Below are positions 1-12,333 of a DNA stretch of 64,000 bases, one piece after another. The translations under genes were made by a program, and so were the position numbers. The stretch lies in contig JAMKCH010035930.1 in the NCBI GenBank assembly GCA_023653785.1, positions 62,001 through 126,000 on the forward strand, read 5' to 3'. The notes under the pieces are model-generated. The model was not told the origin of the DNA. It saw nothing but the letters and a program-made list of their open reading frames with translations, and did not search any database. The stretch's first letter is position 1, and every line of letters begins with the position of its first letter. This DNA is from Ophioderma brevispina. Lineage: Eukaryota; Echinodermata; Ophiuroidea; Amphilepidida; Ophiodermatidae.

Positions 1-557
1 CACGCAGGTTCCACGCTCAAAATGTTATTGGACGCCTTGAAATGAACACGAGCCAAGAAAGTCAGAATTCCCGAGGTACACTTCGGTAACTTCCATTCAC
101 AAGTGAATTCAGATAATACTCCCGAGTCATAGTTCATGTTAAGCCATATACTTATAAGAGTATATTGAACTGTGTCTCTGATGGATGAGCATATTATAGC
201 AAAAAATCAGTAGTAGGGAACTAGGGATATATTTTAACAAAGTGCAGTTCGAGGTAAAAAGATGAAATAAGCAGATATATGTAGAAATCAACAGCAACTA
301 TTTCCGTAGAACAGAGAAAATGTAATTGGTTATTTTTTTATAGGATTAAGTCAGAAATTGGATTCTTTAAGGAAGTAAGGGATTAAAGAAAAAGGCACAT
401 TTTCTGATTTTTAAAATTGTTCTGTACTAAAGATAACGACATGCTTTCTGAGGTTTATGATTAATCTGTGTGCCTTTGTTTTGCTTTTCTTTATCATATT
501 TCTGTGTGCTCTCGGATCATATTGCACAAAATCCGAATAATGCGTGTAATTATGTAC

Positions 558-985
558 CAACGATAAGAGAAGGTATTTCAAGTGGCTACATAGGCAATTT
601 TGAGTAGGGAAAATGAATAAATGTAAACATGTTTAAAAGGACCAAATTGATTTTAACTTGTTGAGATTATGTTTGTATCATTTATTGGTGTTTCCTTTTA
701 CTACTAACGATAAGAGAAGGAATTTGAAGTGGCTACATAGGCAATTTTGAGTAGGGAAAATGAATAAATGTAACATTTATTGATTTTAACTTGTTGAGAT
801 TATGTTTGTATCATTTATTGGTGTTTCCTTTTACTACTAACGATAAGAGAAGGAATTTGAAGTGGCTACATAGGCAATGTTTGAATAGGAAAGAACGAAT
901 CAATGTAAAATATTTAAAAGGACCAAATTGATTTTAATTGTTTATATTATGCTTTTATTCTTTATTAGTGTTCCTTTTCTTTTTA
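558..985 (+). repeat. Tandem repeat, three units of about 132-147 bp
   Basis: The phrase AACGATAAGAGAAGG followed by AAGTGGCTACATAGGCAA starts units at about 559, 706 and 839. Each unit continues through GATTTTAACTTGTTGAGATT-like sequence to a TTTATTGGTGTTTCC-like end. The second unit lacks about 15 bases (the AACATGTTTAAAAGGACC segment), which accounts for the shorter period. The third unit is the most diverged. No ORF runs through it. Confidence 0.9.
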
Positions 986-2694
986 GTATTGAAATAAAGT
1001 GACGATGAATAAAATATCTACATTTTCACAACTACAACAAATCATTTTATACATTATATTTTAATCCTTACATTTTAAAAAATATCACCGATGGTAGCTT
1101 TAATGTTTTGTAATAAAATAATAATCTTTTGTTCATAACGTTTATGTGAACATTTCAGGCAATTATCAATACTACTTATACACATTGCAAATAGCAGCTT
1201 AATTTATGAAATGTGAAAAAAAAACCGCTCGGGTTTAAGATCTTTTACCTTGGGACAGAAGTTAACTTCAGATTATAAAAAAAACTGTCAAAGTGTCCGT
1301 TAGCGCATTGCATTGTTAAAAGTATAAATTTCCGTTAACTTGCTTGTTACAGTAATTGTTCGTACGGAAAGAACACCCAAACATTGATTAAAATATGCAG
1401 TTTCATCCTTGTTGGCTTAATTTCGGTCTTATCATTTGGAGAGCATATTAGGATATCTGTAATTGTAAGAAAATGCCAGAATCTGACTTTGATTGTTGTT
1501 TACATTTTCTGATTAGGAAAGTCACTGAGAGTGACTTTAATCTGCTATGATTTGCTGTCCTATTATTTTATAATGGATTGTAAGTTGTAAAAAAGACTTC
1601 AAATTATAAAATATACAGCATAACATGGAATATCTTCTAATAATTAAAACAAAAGTCAATGTCTTTGACCACGCTGAGTTGCTTTATTACATGGATCCAC
1701 CGATTGCAACATGCCATTGACTTTCAGGAAGAAATTATCGATATTTCGGCGACCAAATATTGAAACTATGTTTACTTTGGAGAAGAAAAGGGAATTCAAA
1801 TATGACGAATTTGTTTGAAAATGTCTTTAAGAGCTTACAACCCGTCTGGGCTGATATATTGAATGACGTTTTCCCGCCAAAATACAAATGATACTGACCT
1901 AATACTGCATTTAGAGTAACCAATATACTCCTCGCGTCCTTTAGAAAGCTTATTATATTTTTTCATGCATCAGAACCATTTGTCGGTTCCATGATGTTTA
2001 CTTTTGACCAATCACAGTGCAGCTACTACTAGAAAGGGATTAGATGCATTATGGATATCTTAGCATCTTGCACGATGCTTCGGGAATATATTCCACAGTG
2101 AATCGTATGTAGATACGCGTGTCAATTCCAGAGAAAGTCAAGGATTAGATAATAGGTACCATTTATTAGCTATATATCGCATAGAACAAGTTGATACATT
2201 GGTTATATTTCTAAACTTTTAATGTTATGCTACTGGTTGCTTTTTCAAGGTAATCAATACACACAATTTAATCGACTTTGCCAGGAAAGAAATTTAAATA
2301 TCCATGAATTTATATCGTTGTGATATAAATATGATTCCAAATAACAATTAGACTTAGAATTAGACAAATAATATGATGTTTTTCATTCATTTGGTGTCTG
2401 AGAATATTCAGCTAGGAGTCTACGGGTGCTAAGGTGTACCTGAAATGATTTGGAGCCTCGCTTCATATCATTTTCTTACCTGAAGACAGGAGAAACACTG
2501 CGATTAAATCACAAAATGATCTTCGTTTTTCGCAGCGCGTGTAAAAAAAGATGGAACAGCTTGTATGATAAAACACAACGACCATTGAGTTTAAAGATAT
2601 TACGGTGCATCCACGAAAGACCTTTAAAATAGGCGCCAAATAGACAGGGCGATACATTTAAGACGCATTGGTAGTAGATAAAATTGATAATGAA
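986..2694. other. No recognised feature
   Basis: AT-rich sequence with poly-A runs. The single 62-codon minus-strand frame has no recognisable similarity. Nothing else is seen. Confidence 0.6.
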
Positions 2695-2790
2695 TATCAT
2701 ATTAGCTATACAATATTTACCGACAATATCATATTAGCTATACAATATTTACCGACAATATCATATTAGCTATACAATATTTACCGACAG
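2695..2790 (+). repeat. 32-bp tandem repeat, three near-identical units
   Basis: The unit contains ATCATATTAGCTATACAATA followed by TTTACCGAC and occurs three times head to tail with no change visible. It is a minisatellite. There are no unique spacers, so it is not CRISPR-like. Confidence 0.95.
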
Positions 2791-2924
2791 CAAGTAGCAA
2801 TGGAAACTATATTTTTCAAAACAAAATAATTTGAACACTGCATAATTCTGCCATGCTGACAAGTTGTACTCAAATAATAATCAAGTAAAATTGAAAGAAC
2901 ACTCTTCAATGTAACAGAACATAG

Positions 2925-3134
2925 TTACAAGGTTTAGAAAATCGGGCGCATGCACATGCAAATACGGTAATGCAGTGAGAGCGCCCATGCCCAGCTGTAT
3001 TCAGAGATGTGACTGATAACGATCAAGTCGACTTTGGAACTTATGCGATCACACTCCTGAACAAAGCTGGGCATGGGCGATCTCACTGCATTACCGCATC
3101 TGCATGTGCATGCCCCGGTTTTCTAAACCTGTAA
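2925..3134. mobile_element. Fold-back element (about 210 bp)
   Basis: The left arm starts GGTTTAGAAAATCGGGCGCA and ends GCGCCCATGCCCAGCT. The right arm is its reverse complement with a few changes (AGCTGGGCATGGGCGATCTC to CCGGTTTTCTAAACC). The arms are about 70 bp, with a loop of about 65 bp. It encodes nothing. Structure alone suggests a MITE or fold-back transposon. Confidence 0.85.
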
Positions 3135-5791
3135 AATGGTCTGGTGTTTACGACGATGGATTTTCTATCAGTTATAAATAAATTAACAACTCGGTTCGAA
3201 ACTTGTGCTACTTCATTTATAATCATCTTCTCTTTTTAACGGAGATAGATATTATTTTGTTTCGTGTAAATATCTGGAATTAAAGCAGCCATAATCAAGG
3301 TTTGTGTTTTTTCTCTATTTTATCCCTGTGAATTCTAGGCCAGAGTGGGTAGTTATTGCGACAGTGTATTTCTTCCTTGTGTATGGCGTATGTGTGAAGT
3401 TGTTCAATAAAGTCGATGGATAATTGACTTTAAATGGCTTTTTAATTATTAGCACCAATTTAATTAAAAACCTCCAAACGTAGATTGCTAGCCTCATATT
3501 TACGTTAGTACTAAATAAGTGATACCTGAATAGTGCCATTCTAATTCGTATCGGGATTGATACCACTGAATAATCATTTTTATTCAGTGGGTGGGGTTAG
3601 TAAGCAAACACGCAATGTCGTTGGTTGCTGCCTATCTAATTTGAGACGATATTATGCAATGCACGTAGCCAGTACGAGTTGGTTAATTTTTCACAGTGGG
3701 GGAATATTTTTGCCTAAATAATAATATTGAAATACAAAATATTTTTGGTGAATAAAACAACAAAAACTTAATATGAATGAAAATAAGATAGAATTTGTTA
3801 TTTTTCTATCTAATATCGTGTCATGTTGGATGGGCAGTCCAATATTTTTACCGTAGTAAAACATCCTATATTCTTCTCTAATTATAGCCTACTTACAGTC
3901 TGTGTTCGTCTGTGTGAAAGAATGACATTTTGACCTTCTCATTCGCAAATAGATTTTCAAAAATGCTACTTTAAAAAAAATCGAAATGAAAGGATCCAAA
4001 AACATTATGACCACTGAAGTCCTGCTTTGTGGATTTTTTTAAATATCAGTGTTACTCTTATAGCCGATTTTATGCTCCTTGTCAAATCTCTTGTCAAATA
4101 TTCGATGTCGATTGTCGAATACTATCTTTGACATCAAAAAAGATTGCAAGTAAGATAAAAAAAAAGTATAAATCGGCAAAAAATTCTCTATTTAAAGTTC
4201 ATTTTCGCCCTTTCTCTTTGATGACAATTTTCACGTTCCCCCCTCTCGCTCACCAAATTTTCTAGGATTCCCCCTTCAAATCCTCCATTCCCCCTACCGT
4301 CAATAGTGAGCCCTCCCTAGGAGATGTACAAGATATATCAACTATTGGTGAACAAAGACTATTCAGGTAACCTTGATTTAAGAATCAGTGGTTTATGAGT
4401 TTAATTTAATATGGACAAATCGACATTATTTGATGGCGAATATTTTTGACGTCACAAAAAGTATTCGGTATCAAACATTCGACGTCAAACATGGGGTATA
4501 ACTGACCCTTAGTTTTTCTTCAAATGGGCGATCAACGATGCAGTCAAAACCATCCTAATAAAAACCCCTTAATCGATGTTTTGCCAAAACAAAAGTTGAA
4601 TTCCTCCACCCCGGCGTAATAAATGACCGCTCCCTTAGTTCCCGAATCGATCCCAGCGTCAGCCTAAAATTTTCTTAATAACTTGTGTCGTAGCCCCTGT
4701 ATTTGTTTTCTTTTCAATTTTCGAAACACCACGCTCTTGAAAAAAAAATGAATCTGGGACTTTCCTATTTCTGCATGTAGGTCATATAAATAAACCAAAA
4801 TTGCGCGAGGAAAGAACAGTAAGGTATTAAACCTTTAAACCTTCTTCTCCTTGTTAAAAACCATCGATTTGTCAAATTCTTGTATAATGCTTAATATGCC
4901 TATTCAAAATTGGTGTACGGACTACTGCGAATACGACTGAGGTGCTATTCGCCTTTCCGTAACAGACACCTTAGTTGAGCAAGCACGGATGGCTGTGTTA
5001 ACGTCATGGTGGACACATCGAATGAAACATACATTAACGTGTCTCTATGCGTTTTAAATTTGAGGCAAGAGTATAGCTCCGAACGGTCCATTTTATAACA
5101 CATTCTTCCCAAAGGTAAAGTAGTTGAGAGATTGACGATGGTATAATTACTGGCCAAGCGCATGGCGTTTATAACACTAACTTAATTACATCCCCGGTGC
5201 CAATTCGTCGGTGTTTAACATGTTTAAAGGGATTATAAAGGCATTTGGCCCTTGGTGGGAAGCGCCCCAAAGGAGCAAATGCTCCAATAACTTATTAAGT
5301 TTTTATGAGTCTGCAATTTTGATATCAGAACCGGTTCATAAACAAGTAAACACTGTCTGGGCTCAACTTGAAAGTGCTGCTAGGACTTCTGCAGTGACGT
5401 ATTTTTTTTAAAAAGAAAAATAAATATATTATTTATGGTTTAGAGAAATACACAACATAAGTAACGAGCGAAATAAGCATGGATTTTCTTATCTGATAAG
5501 AAAATACGACCTATGATCGTAATACTCTCTAATTGATAATTGACCTCTCATAATTTCTCCAGCCAAGGATCATCATACAAGGATGACCCAAACTGCCATC
5601 TGGCCTTTGCAGATCACTCGTGGCAAATGAAGTTTTCAGACAGGTGATTGTGCATATCAATATAGGATATCTAGGTAAACTAAATTAAAGCAACCCCAAC
5701 AAAATAACAACAGACAAACATATAATTAAACCAAAAAGACCGGAATGCATACCAATGACTACCAGACTAACATTTAGAGCATTTTATATTC
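3135..5791. other. No recognised feature
   Basis: Unique-looking AT-rich sequence. Short frames of 66-83 codons show no domain. Near 4090 and 4470 there are TTCGA(T/C)GTC phrases with no clear structure. Confidence 0.6.
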
Positions 5792-5953
5792 TTATAACGT
5801 CCCCAGAGAGAGGAAAATCTAACGATCACCGCCGGAGGTAGCGTTATTTTTCTTGTTAGATCTAGGGTCAATTTCCCCCTAGCCCAAGGCAGGGGCCCGC
5901 TCGTGATTTTTTTTCAAAAGTGCATTTAAATGCAGTTAAGGGACGTTAAGGAT
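5792..5953 (+). mobile_element. MITE family A, copy 1
   Basis: The copy shares the core ACGATCACCGC...GGAGGTAGCGTTATTTTTC, TTGTTAGATCTAGGG and GGGGCCCGCTCGTGATTTTT with five other copies in the window. The ends are inverted: TTATAACGTCC on the left, GGACGTTAAGGA on the right. It lies only about 30 bp before a TTAA-bounded element. It has no coding capacity. Confidence 0.85.
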
Positions 5954-5984
5954 AGAACACCTTGTCCGTCAAGGTCAATAAAAG

Positions 5985-6320
5985 TTAAAGGTGCAACGAG
6001 AGATTTCTCATTATGAGTTATCCTTAACAAATTGAAAGTTCTGATTTTTTTTGCACTGATGTAAATATTTCATCAAAAAATCTCATCTATTTCATTGGTA
6101 CAAAACAACTGAGATTTCTAACCCCCTATTGGAGCAAATACGAAATTCAGCCTATGTTTTTTTTATTGAAATATAAGCAAATCCAAATTACCTTTTGCTT
6201 TCACTTTTAAGACATTATGTAACCAAATCCAGAGTAAGAAATCTATTAAACGTCTTTATATAAATTCACTACATTTGACAAAATATGTGAATCTCTCGAA
6301 ATCTCTCTTTGCACCTTTAA
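5985..6320 (-). mobile_element. TTAA-bounded TIR element, copy 1
   Basis: The left end is TTAAAGGTGCAACGAGAG and the right end is CTCTTTGCACCTTTAA. TTAA lies at both termini, as expected for a TTAA target duplication (piggyBac-type insertion). The interior has TACGAAATTCAGCCTATG, which is the reverse complement of the copy at 31164, hence the strand call. At 336 bp it has no coding capacity and must be non-autonomous. Confidence 0.85.
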
Positions 6321-8244
6321 CATTATATTTCATGTTCATGTTAAAATTTGAGGTCGTTTCCACAGGCAGATCACATGCCTGTATTTGTATGCACAGAATA
6401 TTGTTATAGCTGAAAAAACCTCTTTCAAATATTCATATCAAGTAATAGCATTCTAAAGGTCAGGGCTTCAAAACATTAGACAGGACGTATTGGAAAAATT
6501 GAGCTCATAGATTGGGCGAATTTTGGTGTTAACTATCGGCAGTCGCCATTAACATTAGTGGAAACCCCTTTTCTTATTTTAAAATATTGACTAGATAACA
6601 TTTACATTTTAATAACAATAAAAGTTGTGCAATTGTGCTTTCTACGTTATGCAAAATCGTGGATGGTATAGAACGCGATAGCAAAAAATGTAAGTAATTT
6701 AGGGTATTTTCATAGGTGTATTGTGTTTCCAGATTAAATCTCAGTCGAGGTCTTAGTAAATGATTGGCGTATATCTAGGAATATAGCTTTAATGGGTCAA
6801 TATCCGTGTACTCTTGTTAGTATATTGCGCAGTCTCTGGTTCTACATACGCCGTTGCTAGGATTTACTGAAGATAATTTTTTCCCTATGTCATGCATCCA
6901 CATAGCCTAATTCCAATTTAATCTGATACACCATTTTGTACGTGAGTGGAATTTCGTAATTATAGGCCGCTCTTAGTAGATGTGGGTAGATGGCCCGGGG
7001 TAGATGGGTCTAGTTGTGCAGTTCATGATCATTTGTGCAAACCATAAATGTATTCTATTAGGGTCAACTGACCTGAAATATTACACCTTTTTCTTTGACC
7101 TTGAGGGGACAATGGACAATATTAAGTTTACACATGGTAAAAATTTCAATAGTTTAAAAACATGCCAAATGGTTCTTCTGATCATAACAATTCCAAAATG
7201 TTGGGGTGGTGCACTAAAAAGACTACAAATGGTAAAACAATGTGAAGGAATGGAAGATTAGCCCATGATAAATGTTTGTAACTTCAAACAGCCTCTATAG
7301 TAAGGCCCTATTCCTTGGTTTTTATTATATCCATATATTGATTTAAAGGAAATGCAGCCATTGGCGCCAAAAGCTATTGTGGTGAAATGATCATTTACGA
7401 TTGTTTTCATGTAGTGTTGTATAGAGCATTCATGCTATGATACTTATTATCGAGGTACCAGCTCAGTTTATTTGAATATATGTTTCTTTGCTGAACGCCT
7501 GTTAATAAGGTTCTCTTCAAGACCATTATCTTTCATCCATTCCTTCAGCGACCCCATTATATTGAAAAAGTAATATAAGCGTGCACATACCATGTTATGA
7601 AAGCTGCCCATATCCAAACTATGCATTTATTTCAAGAAGAATCTTAAAATCACTTATACCTTTTACTTCTAATACGCATATAACTTTTTGGGTCACCCGT
7701 TTCATAAAAAGCATAGATGAATATCAGCATATCAGCTCTTGGATCTATAGCTAAATCCTGAAAAATATGCGCTTTTTTGTCTTTGATAAAAACAAACTAA
7801 TGGATAGGTGTTCATAGCTTATACAATATCCTTACCCATCATTCAATTTCTCCCATAGAAAAATAAAAAGTTCATGCGTCATAATTCTTTCACAATATAT
7901 TCAAAAAAGCATTGCTGCGCGAGCTTGTAAAAACATTTATCATTTTTCATATGGAAAGATGAATAATGCATGTGATCTAACAGAAGATAGAAAATGAAAG
8001 AAGGAAAGAAAACCGTTTGCCAACCACTTTCATATGTTCGTCTATTAGTGTATCACAACATGTACTACAAATTTCCTTGTTTTTCGCAAACTCTGCGGTC
8101 TTTTAGCATGTTTAGGGAAGTATGCTTCCAGGGAGCTAAAATGCTCAATTTTGTAAAATATTTAAAAATATTGGCTATATGGTTCAACAAAAGTAAAATC
8201 TGAAAATATCCATGTTTTAAATTTATGAAGGTTTGATGAAACAG
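6321..8244. other. No recognised feature
   Basis: No repeat or exon recognised. An 85-codon plus-strand frame (7004-7261) has no known motif. Confidence 0.55.
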
Positions 8245-8490
8245 CCAGGCCCGTACGCAGGATTTACTTTTTTTTGGGGGGGGGGGTGCGGAACCTGGAA
8301 AAAGTGGACCTTTTTTGGTAAAAGTGGACCTAACCCCCCTAAAATGGTCCCTTGTTTTAGCCTCTTTGAACATCTGATCACCAAAATGCGGACTTTCTGG
8401 TCATAATTCTTTAAATTTTGTATCTTTTTATTCCAAAATTTAGCAAAAAGTGGACCCTTTGCCCCTTTTGTGGAATTTGGGGGCGGGTTT
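8245..8490 (-). repeat. Dispersed repeat family B, copy 1
   Basis: It begins AGGCCCGTACGCAGGATTT, then a long T/G homopolymer and GTGCGGAACCTGG, then repeated AAAAGTGGACC phrases, and ends TTTTGTGGAATTTGGGGG. A second copy lies at 14011. The T8G12 run looks like worn low-complexity sequence. The 102- and 118-codon frames on the minus strand lie within it and are low-complexity. The strand is arbitrary. Confidence 0.75.
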
Positions 8491-8866
8491 AACTTTAGAC
8501 CTGGTGTCATGAAATTCATGTCCTGGTAACAACAGTGTCCTACCACCCATCTGTTCTCCAATGAGTGCTTAGGCATCATTGTTTTTTCAGCACTGTACCC
8601 TCAACCCGCGTCTACAATGTCACGGTTTTTTCCGTACATGTTTTACATGATCGCTAGACCTCCGTTGATTAGGGTTAAACAGGCCTAGTTCCTTCAAAGG
8701 GTCCAACTTTCGACCTGTTGTCATGAAATTCAGTAGTTCCGTGTAAAGTGTCCTACCACCCCGCGTGTTCCAATGAGTGCCTGTACGCATCATTTGTTTC
8801 AAGCAATGTACCCTAATCGCCTCGTTTACAAGGTCAGCTGTTTAGTTTCCTACATGTTTTACATGT
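8491..8866 (+). repeat. Direct duplication, about 160 bp unit, 214-bp offset
   Basis: Unit 1 (8491-8652) and unit 2 (8705-8866) share AACTTT, TGTCATGAAATTCA, GTGTCCTACCACCC, TTCCAATGAGTGC, CAATGTACCCT-like sequence and CTACATGTTTTACATG. It follows directly on the family B repeat. No open frame is conserved between the units. Confidence 0.8.
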
Positions 8867-9189
8867 CCTCGGGCACGCCCTCATGGTGACACTACAGGTG
8901 ATTTACACCAGGTTTAAAACACAGCTTATCCCTTCATAAATGGACATTTTTTTCTTTAAACCACTCTGAAAGTAATGATGTGACATTGAGAAATTATCGA
9001 ACCCATCCGCGAGGACTTTTCTTGCCAGTTACAACCACATCGTTTTTGTTGTTTTTCTGAAACTCCTTTCTACATATTCTATAACCTGCAGAACATAGTT
9101 TACTCAATTATGTAATACTTTCATCCACAATTTTATGCAAGCCGAGATTCCATGAAAATTAATAATTATTGCCAATACTTCGGTAACAT

Positions 9190-9534
9190 TACCATATGCC
9201 AGAAATGACCAAAATCCATATTTTCGTGATATTTAGTGATTTCATATAGCTTACACTAAAAGACTCCCTGCCTTTTATCTGGCTAGAGAAATAAAAGAAA
9301 ATGAAAACAAAAGTGATTCGTAGATGCTTGTCTTTCAATATAAAACGGACTGAATTTCCTATTGCTCCAAAAGGAAATACTAAATTTCAAATTTTTGTAC
9401 AAAGAAACAGTTCTAGGCTTAATCCCCGTTCAGAATGGGGATATTTTTAATATAAAGCTTTACCCATGCAAAACAAGAATTCATCAACATTTTTAGGTAC
9501 CACCTGTTTTTGAAATTCTTGTTGCACTTTTTAA
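9190..9534 (+). mobile_element. Decayed TTAA-type element, copy 3
   Basis: The segments CGGACTGAATTTCC, TTTGTACAAAGAAACAG, GGGGATATTTTTAATA and CACCTGTTTTTGAAATTC align with the interior and 3' end of the element at 31164. The 3' terminus is worn (TTGCACTTTTTAA) and the 5' terminus is not recognisable, so the left boundary is an estimate from element length. Confidence 0.65.
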
Positions 9535-10127
9535 GTAATGTTACCCTAATTTTCTGAGGGTTCTATGATTACATGTAAGTATTATAATCTTCGTATCTGC
9601 TACTTAATACCCAGAATTCATCAAAATTCCCACAAAATGTTACTTTAAGAATTACAAGGACACCTCGAATTAAGAGAAATATCCCGATTACACCTAATCT
9701 CGCATTAAGACAAGTCACACATACACTATGATTCCAGATTTTGAGTCAATAAATATTAAATGTTAACGTGGACAACACAATGTTGGTTATGGCTTTTATG
9801 AGAATTTATGCCAATGAGAAAGAGTAACAATGTACTTTGCACATTTCTAACATGTCAACAATACACAGTATACATATTTTTTCAGTAAATGTCCCGAAAT
9901 AGTGTAATTACCTGAGCAAAAGTCCGAGTATCAGATGGAGTGTCCAATTAAAGGTGAATTTTACACACACCACCACACCCACACAAATTTATCCGATTCA
10001 GCATGTCAGTTTCCAAACTCCTTTATCAAGGATCCCGATTAAGCGCTTGACTGTACAATGGATTTATATTTATTTCATTTCACACCAAGCTTGAACATAT
10101 ATGATACAATAATTACCAATTTCATTC

Positions 10128-10213
10128 TGAATCTAGCAAAAGTGAAACATTTCTTGATTAGGTTTTGGAACAAAATCTAAACAAAAATAGGTTTCCACTT
10201 TTGCTAGATTATT
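10128..10213. mobile_element. Short hairpin element
   Basis: The arms GAATCTAGCAAAAGTG and CACTTTTGCTAGATT are inverted about an AT-rich loop containing two AGGTTT(T/C) phrases. It is 86 bp. It could be a very small MITE or a chance stem-loop. Confidence 0.55.
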
Positions 10214-10340
10214 GTTTTGTCATGGAAGGAAAATAAGTTTTTGGCTGATATCTGAAGAATGGCCCTTTTATTCAATAGAGTTGACTTGTGGGAATTTTTC
10301 CAATATGCATTTCTGCGTAATTATTTTTGTAAGCCATTAT

Positions 10341-10364
10341 TTCGGCAGCACATAACAAAATTGA
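10341..10364 (+). pseudogene. Possible U6 snRNA 5' fragment
   Basis: TTCGGCAGCACATA is identical to the universally conserved 5' stem region of U6 snRNA. It is followed by ACAAAATTGA, close to the TACTAAAATTGGA that comes next in U6. The match stops there. The bases before it (AAGCCATTAT) do not restore the U6 GTGCT start, and no PSE/TATA arrangement was recognised. At most this is a tiny pseudogene fragment; chance cannot be excluded. Confidence 0.3.
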
Positions 10365-12153
10365 TTTAAAAGCATTTTGTTATTACGAGTAGTCTATAAG
10401 AGAGTGCTCGGTGATAGATCAATATTTTCATCAAACTTTTATTTCCCATTACTCCATAGTATGAACACCAAACAGTTATAGGAGGAGTTGATCAAAAAGG
10501 TCTTTAGGGCCCAAAACACTCACCCCCCTTGGAATACATTAACACGAAAGAAACAGTCATAACTATCAATACGCCCAGAAAGTGTTACCTGTAACACGTG
10601 TAACACATTTCTTGTTAAACTAACATCTTAGTCAATACTTCTTGGTTCACTGTGTTGTCTGCGACTCTTCTCATGCATTTTTTAGTAAGGTCTCTACCAA
10701 GAGACAGGGAACCATTTTTGGGACATCACGGTCAGTAATTAGATATATAACAACACATGCATGTGGCTTTGGTAGGCCGGATGTTTAGGTTTTGGCAGAG
10801 TGAACCTGACACTCGGCAGTTTTCATGAGGAAGCCATAGTAATTTTAACTGGTATTAGTTAGTGCAAATAACATGATTTTGTCACACATGGAGTACTGTA
10901 CTCTACATTTAGAAAGTTTTCTTTGTGACAAACTAAAAAATTATTCTTTTTTTCCTAGGAATGCCACTCATTATTTTAATGAAAACTATGGTGTATGGTA
11001 CATTTGTGTGTGTGTGTTTGAATGTGGCCTGGGTTGTGTGTGGAATTGGAAAGTAAATGTTAATGGTAAAAAATGTGGTACATAAAAATTAAAAATGTTT
11101 CAAATGTGGGGTATGACAGCAAAACATTAAATGTACAGGTGGGGGGGGGGAGTTCTCACATTTAGGGAGGAAGTATGGTTATTCCCACTATAAGAAGAAG
11201 TCCCTCATTTCAGCTCTTTTTTCAGTTCCCCACGCACCAGTGACCCATTTTAGGACCATGGTTTCCAGAGACCCTACGTTTTCATGTCCAAAGCCACATC
11301 TAAAAATTCTACAATTTTCGTCTTCAAACCCCTCAAAACGTAGCTGGAATTGAGGGAGATCGAGCTATATTTTCTTAATTTTCTGACACGCTAGTTTTCG
11401 GAGACCCATTTTTTTTGGGCCTCAATCAAACCCTTTTCTTCCTAATCCTCATGTCATTTATATTTTAACTGTTTCATCCCTTATATACCCCTGTACCTTA
11501 AGCAATACATTTTGCAAACTTGGTTTTTGTAACCTATAGTAGTTAGTCTTGTAGCGTTTTGGCTGCCCCTGGTTGATGCATACTGAAATCAGTGGTTGAC
11601 AAGGACCAAGTCCAGTATTCCATGGTGTGAATGGAGGTGTTGGTTGATGGTTGGGGGTAGTCCAGGTAATTGATGAAATACAAGAGCCCAATCCAATGTG
11701 TTAGGTGATGGTTGGCGGAGCCAGTGGTTGATGGAATCGTGGCGTCAGCAGGGGATTCAGGTTTGTTTGCCAGTAGTAGGCCACATGCATTTATTTGGAG
11801 CCATTTTATTTTGTTTGTTGTTTTTCTTCTATTTACTGAGAGATTTTGGCATGTTAAGACAAAACCAGATTATAGAAATTTTCCATTTTATAAGATATCC
11901 AAGTGATCCAAATCAATATTTGGTGTTTTATCAACTAATAATTGGACAATCAAGTATGATTTGCAACTGTCTGGACTTGCATTTAGCCAATTTTGTAGCA
12001 ATTTCTGGAAGCCCTTTCAATTTTTTTTTTAAAATTAAAAATAAAAAGGTTTGCATTTTACATTTTAATGTTTTGGTTGGACTACTACTGGGAACAACTT
12101 GATTTTTTTGTTGGCCTTTAAACAACAAATGACAAATTCACTGGCTATAGGCC
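10365..12153. other. No recognised feature
   Basis: It includes a G10 run at 11141-11150 and T/G-rich sequence near 11.6-11.8 kb. Frames of 70-134 codons here are hydrophobic and low-complexity, without domains. Confidence 0.55.
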
Positions 12154-12333
12154 TATATCCTAAACAATCCTTTTCGGAAAAAGACTCCATACCTGACGAT
12201 CACCGCAAAAAAGGTGGTGGCATCACACTTTTCCGTCATTTTCCATATTTCTTAAAATTCCCCCAAAAACAAAAAGGGTCCGCACCATGATTTTTGAAAG
12301 TGGAAAACATGCAGTAAGGGACGTTAGGATATG
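12154..12333 (+). mobile_element. MITE family A, copy 2 (diverged)
   Basis: The ends read TATATCCTAA and TTAGGATAT. The core GACGATCACCGCAAAAAAGG and the GGGTCCGCACCATGATTTTT-like segment are recognisable, but the middle is heavily changed. The open frame across it is incidental. Confidence 0.8.

Noticed and set aside
2695..2790. Short regularly spaced repeat, CRISPR-like at first sight
   Set aside because: The three 32-bp units are contiguous without spacers, and the genome is eukaryotic.
8065..8579. 102- and 118-codon minus-strand frames
   Set aside because: They lie across dispersed repeat family B with poly-T/poly-G sequence; the peptides are Pro/Lys low-complexity.
11698..12102. 134-codon plus-strand frame
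   Set aside because: Hydrophobic, Phe/Leu-rich translation of T-rich DNA with a competing frame over the same bases; no domain recognised.
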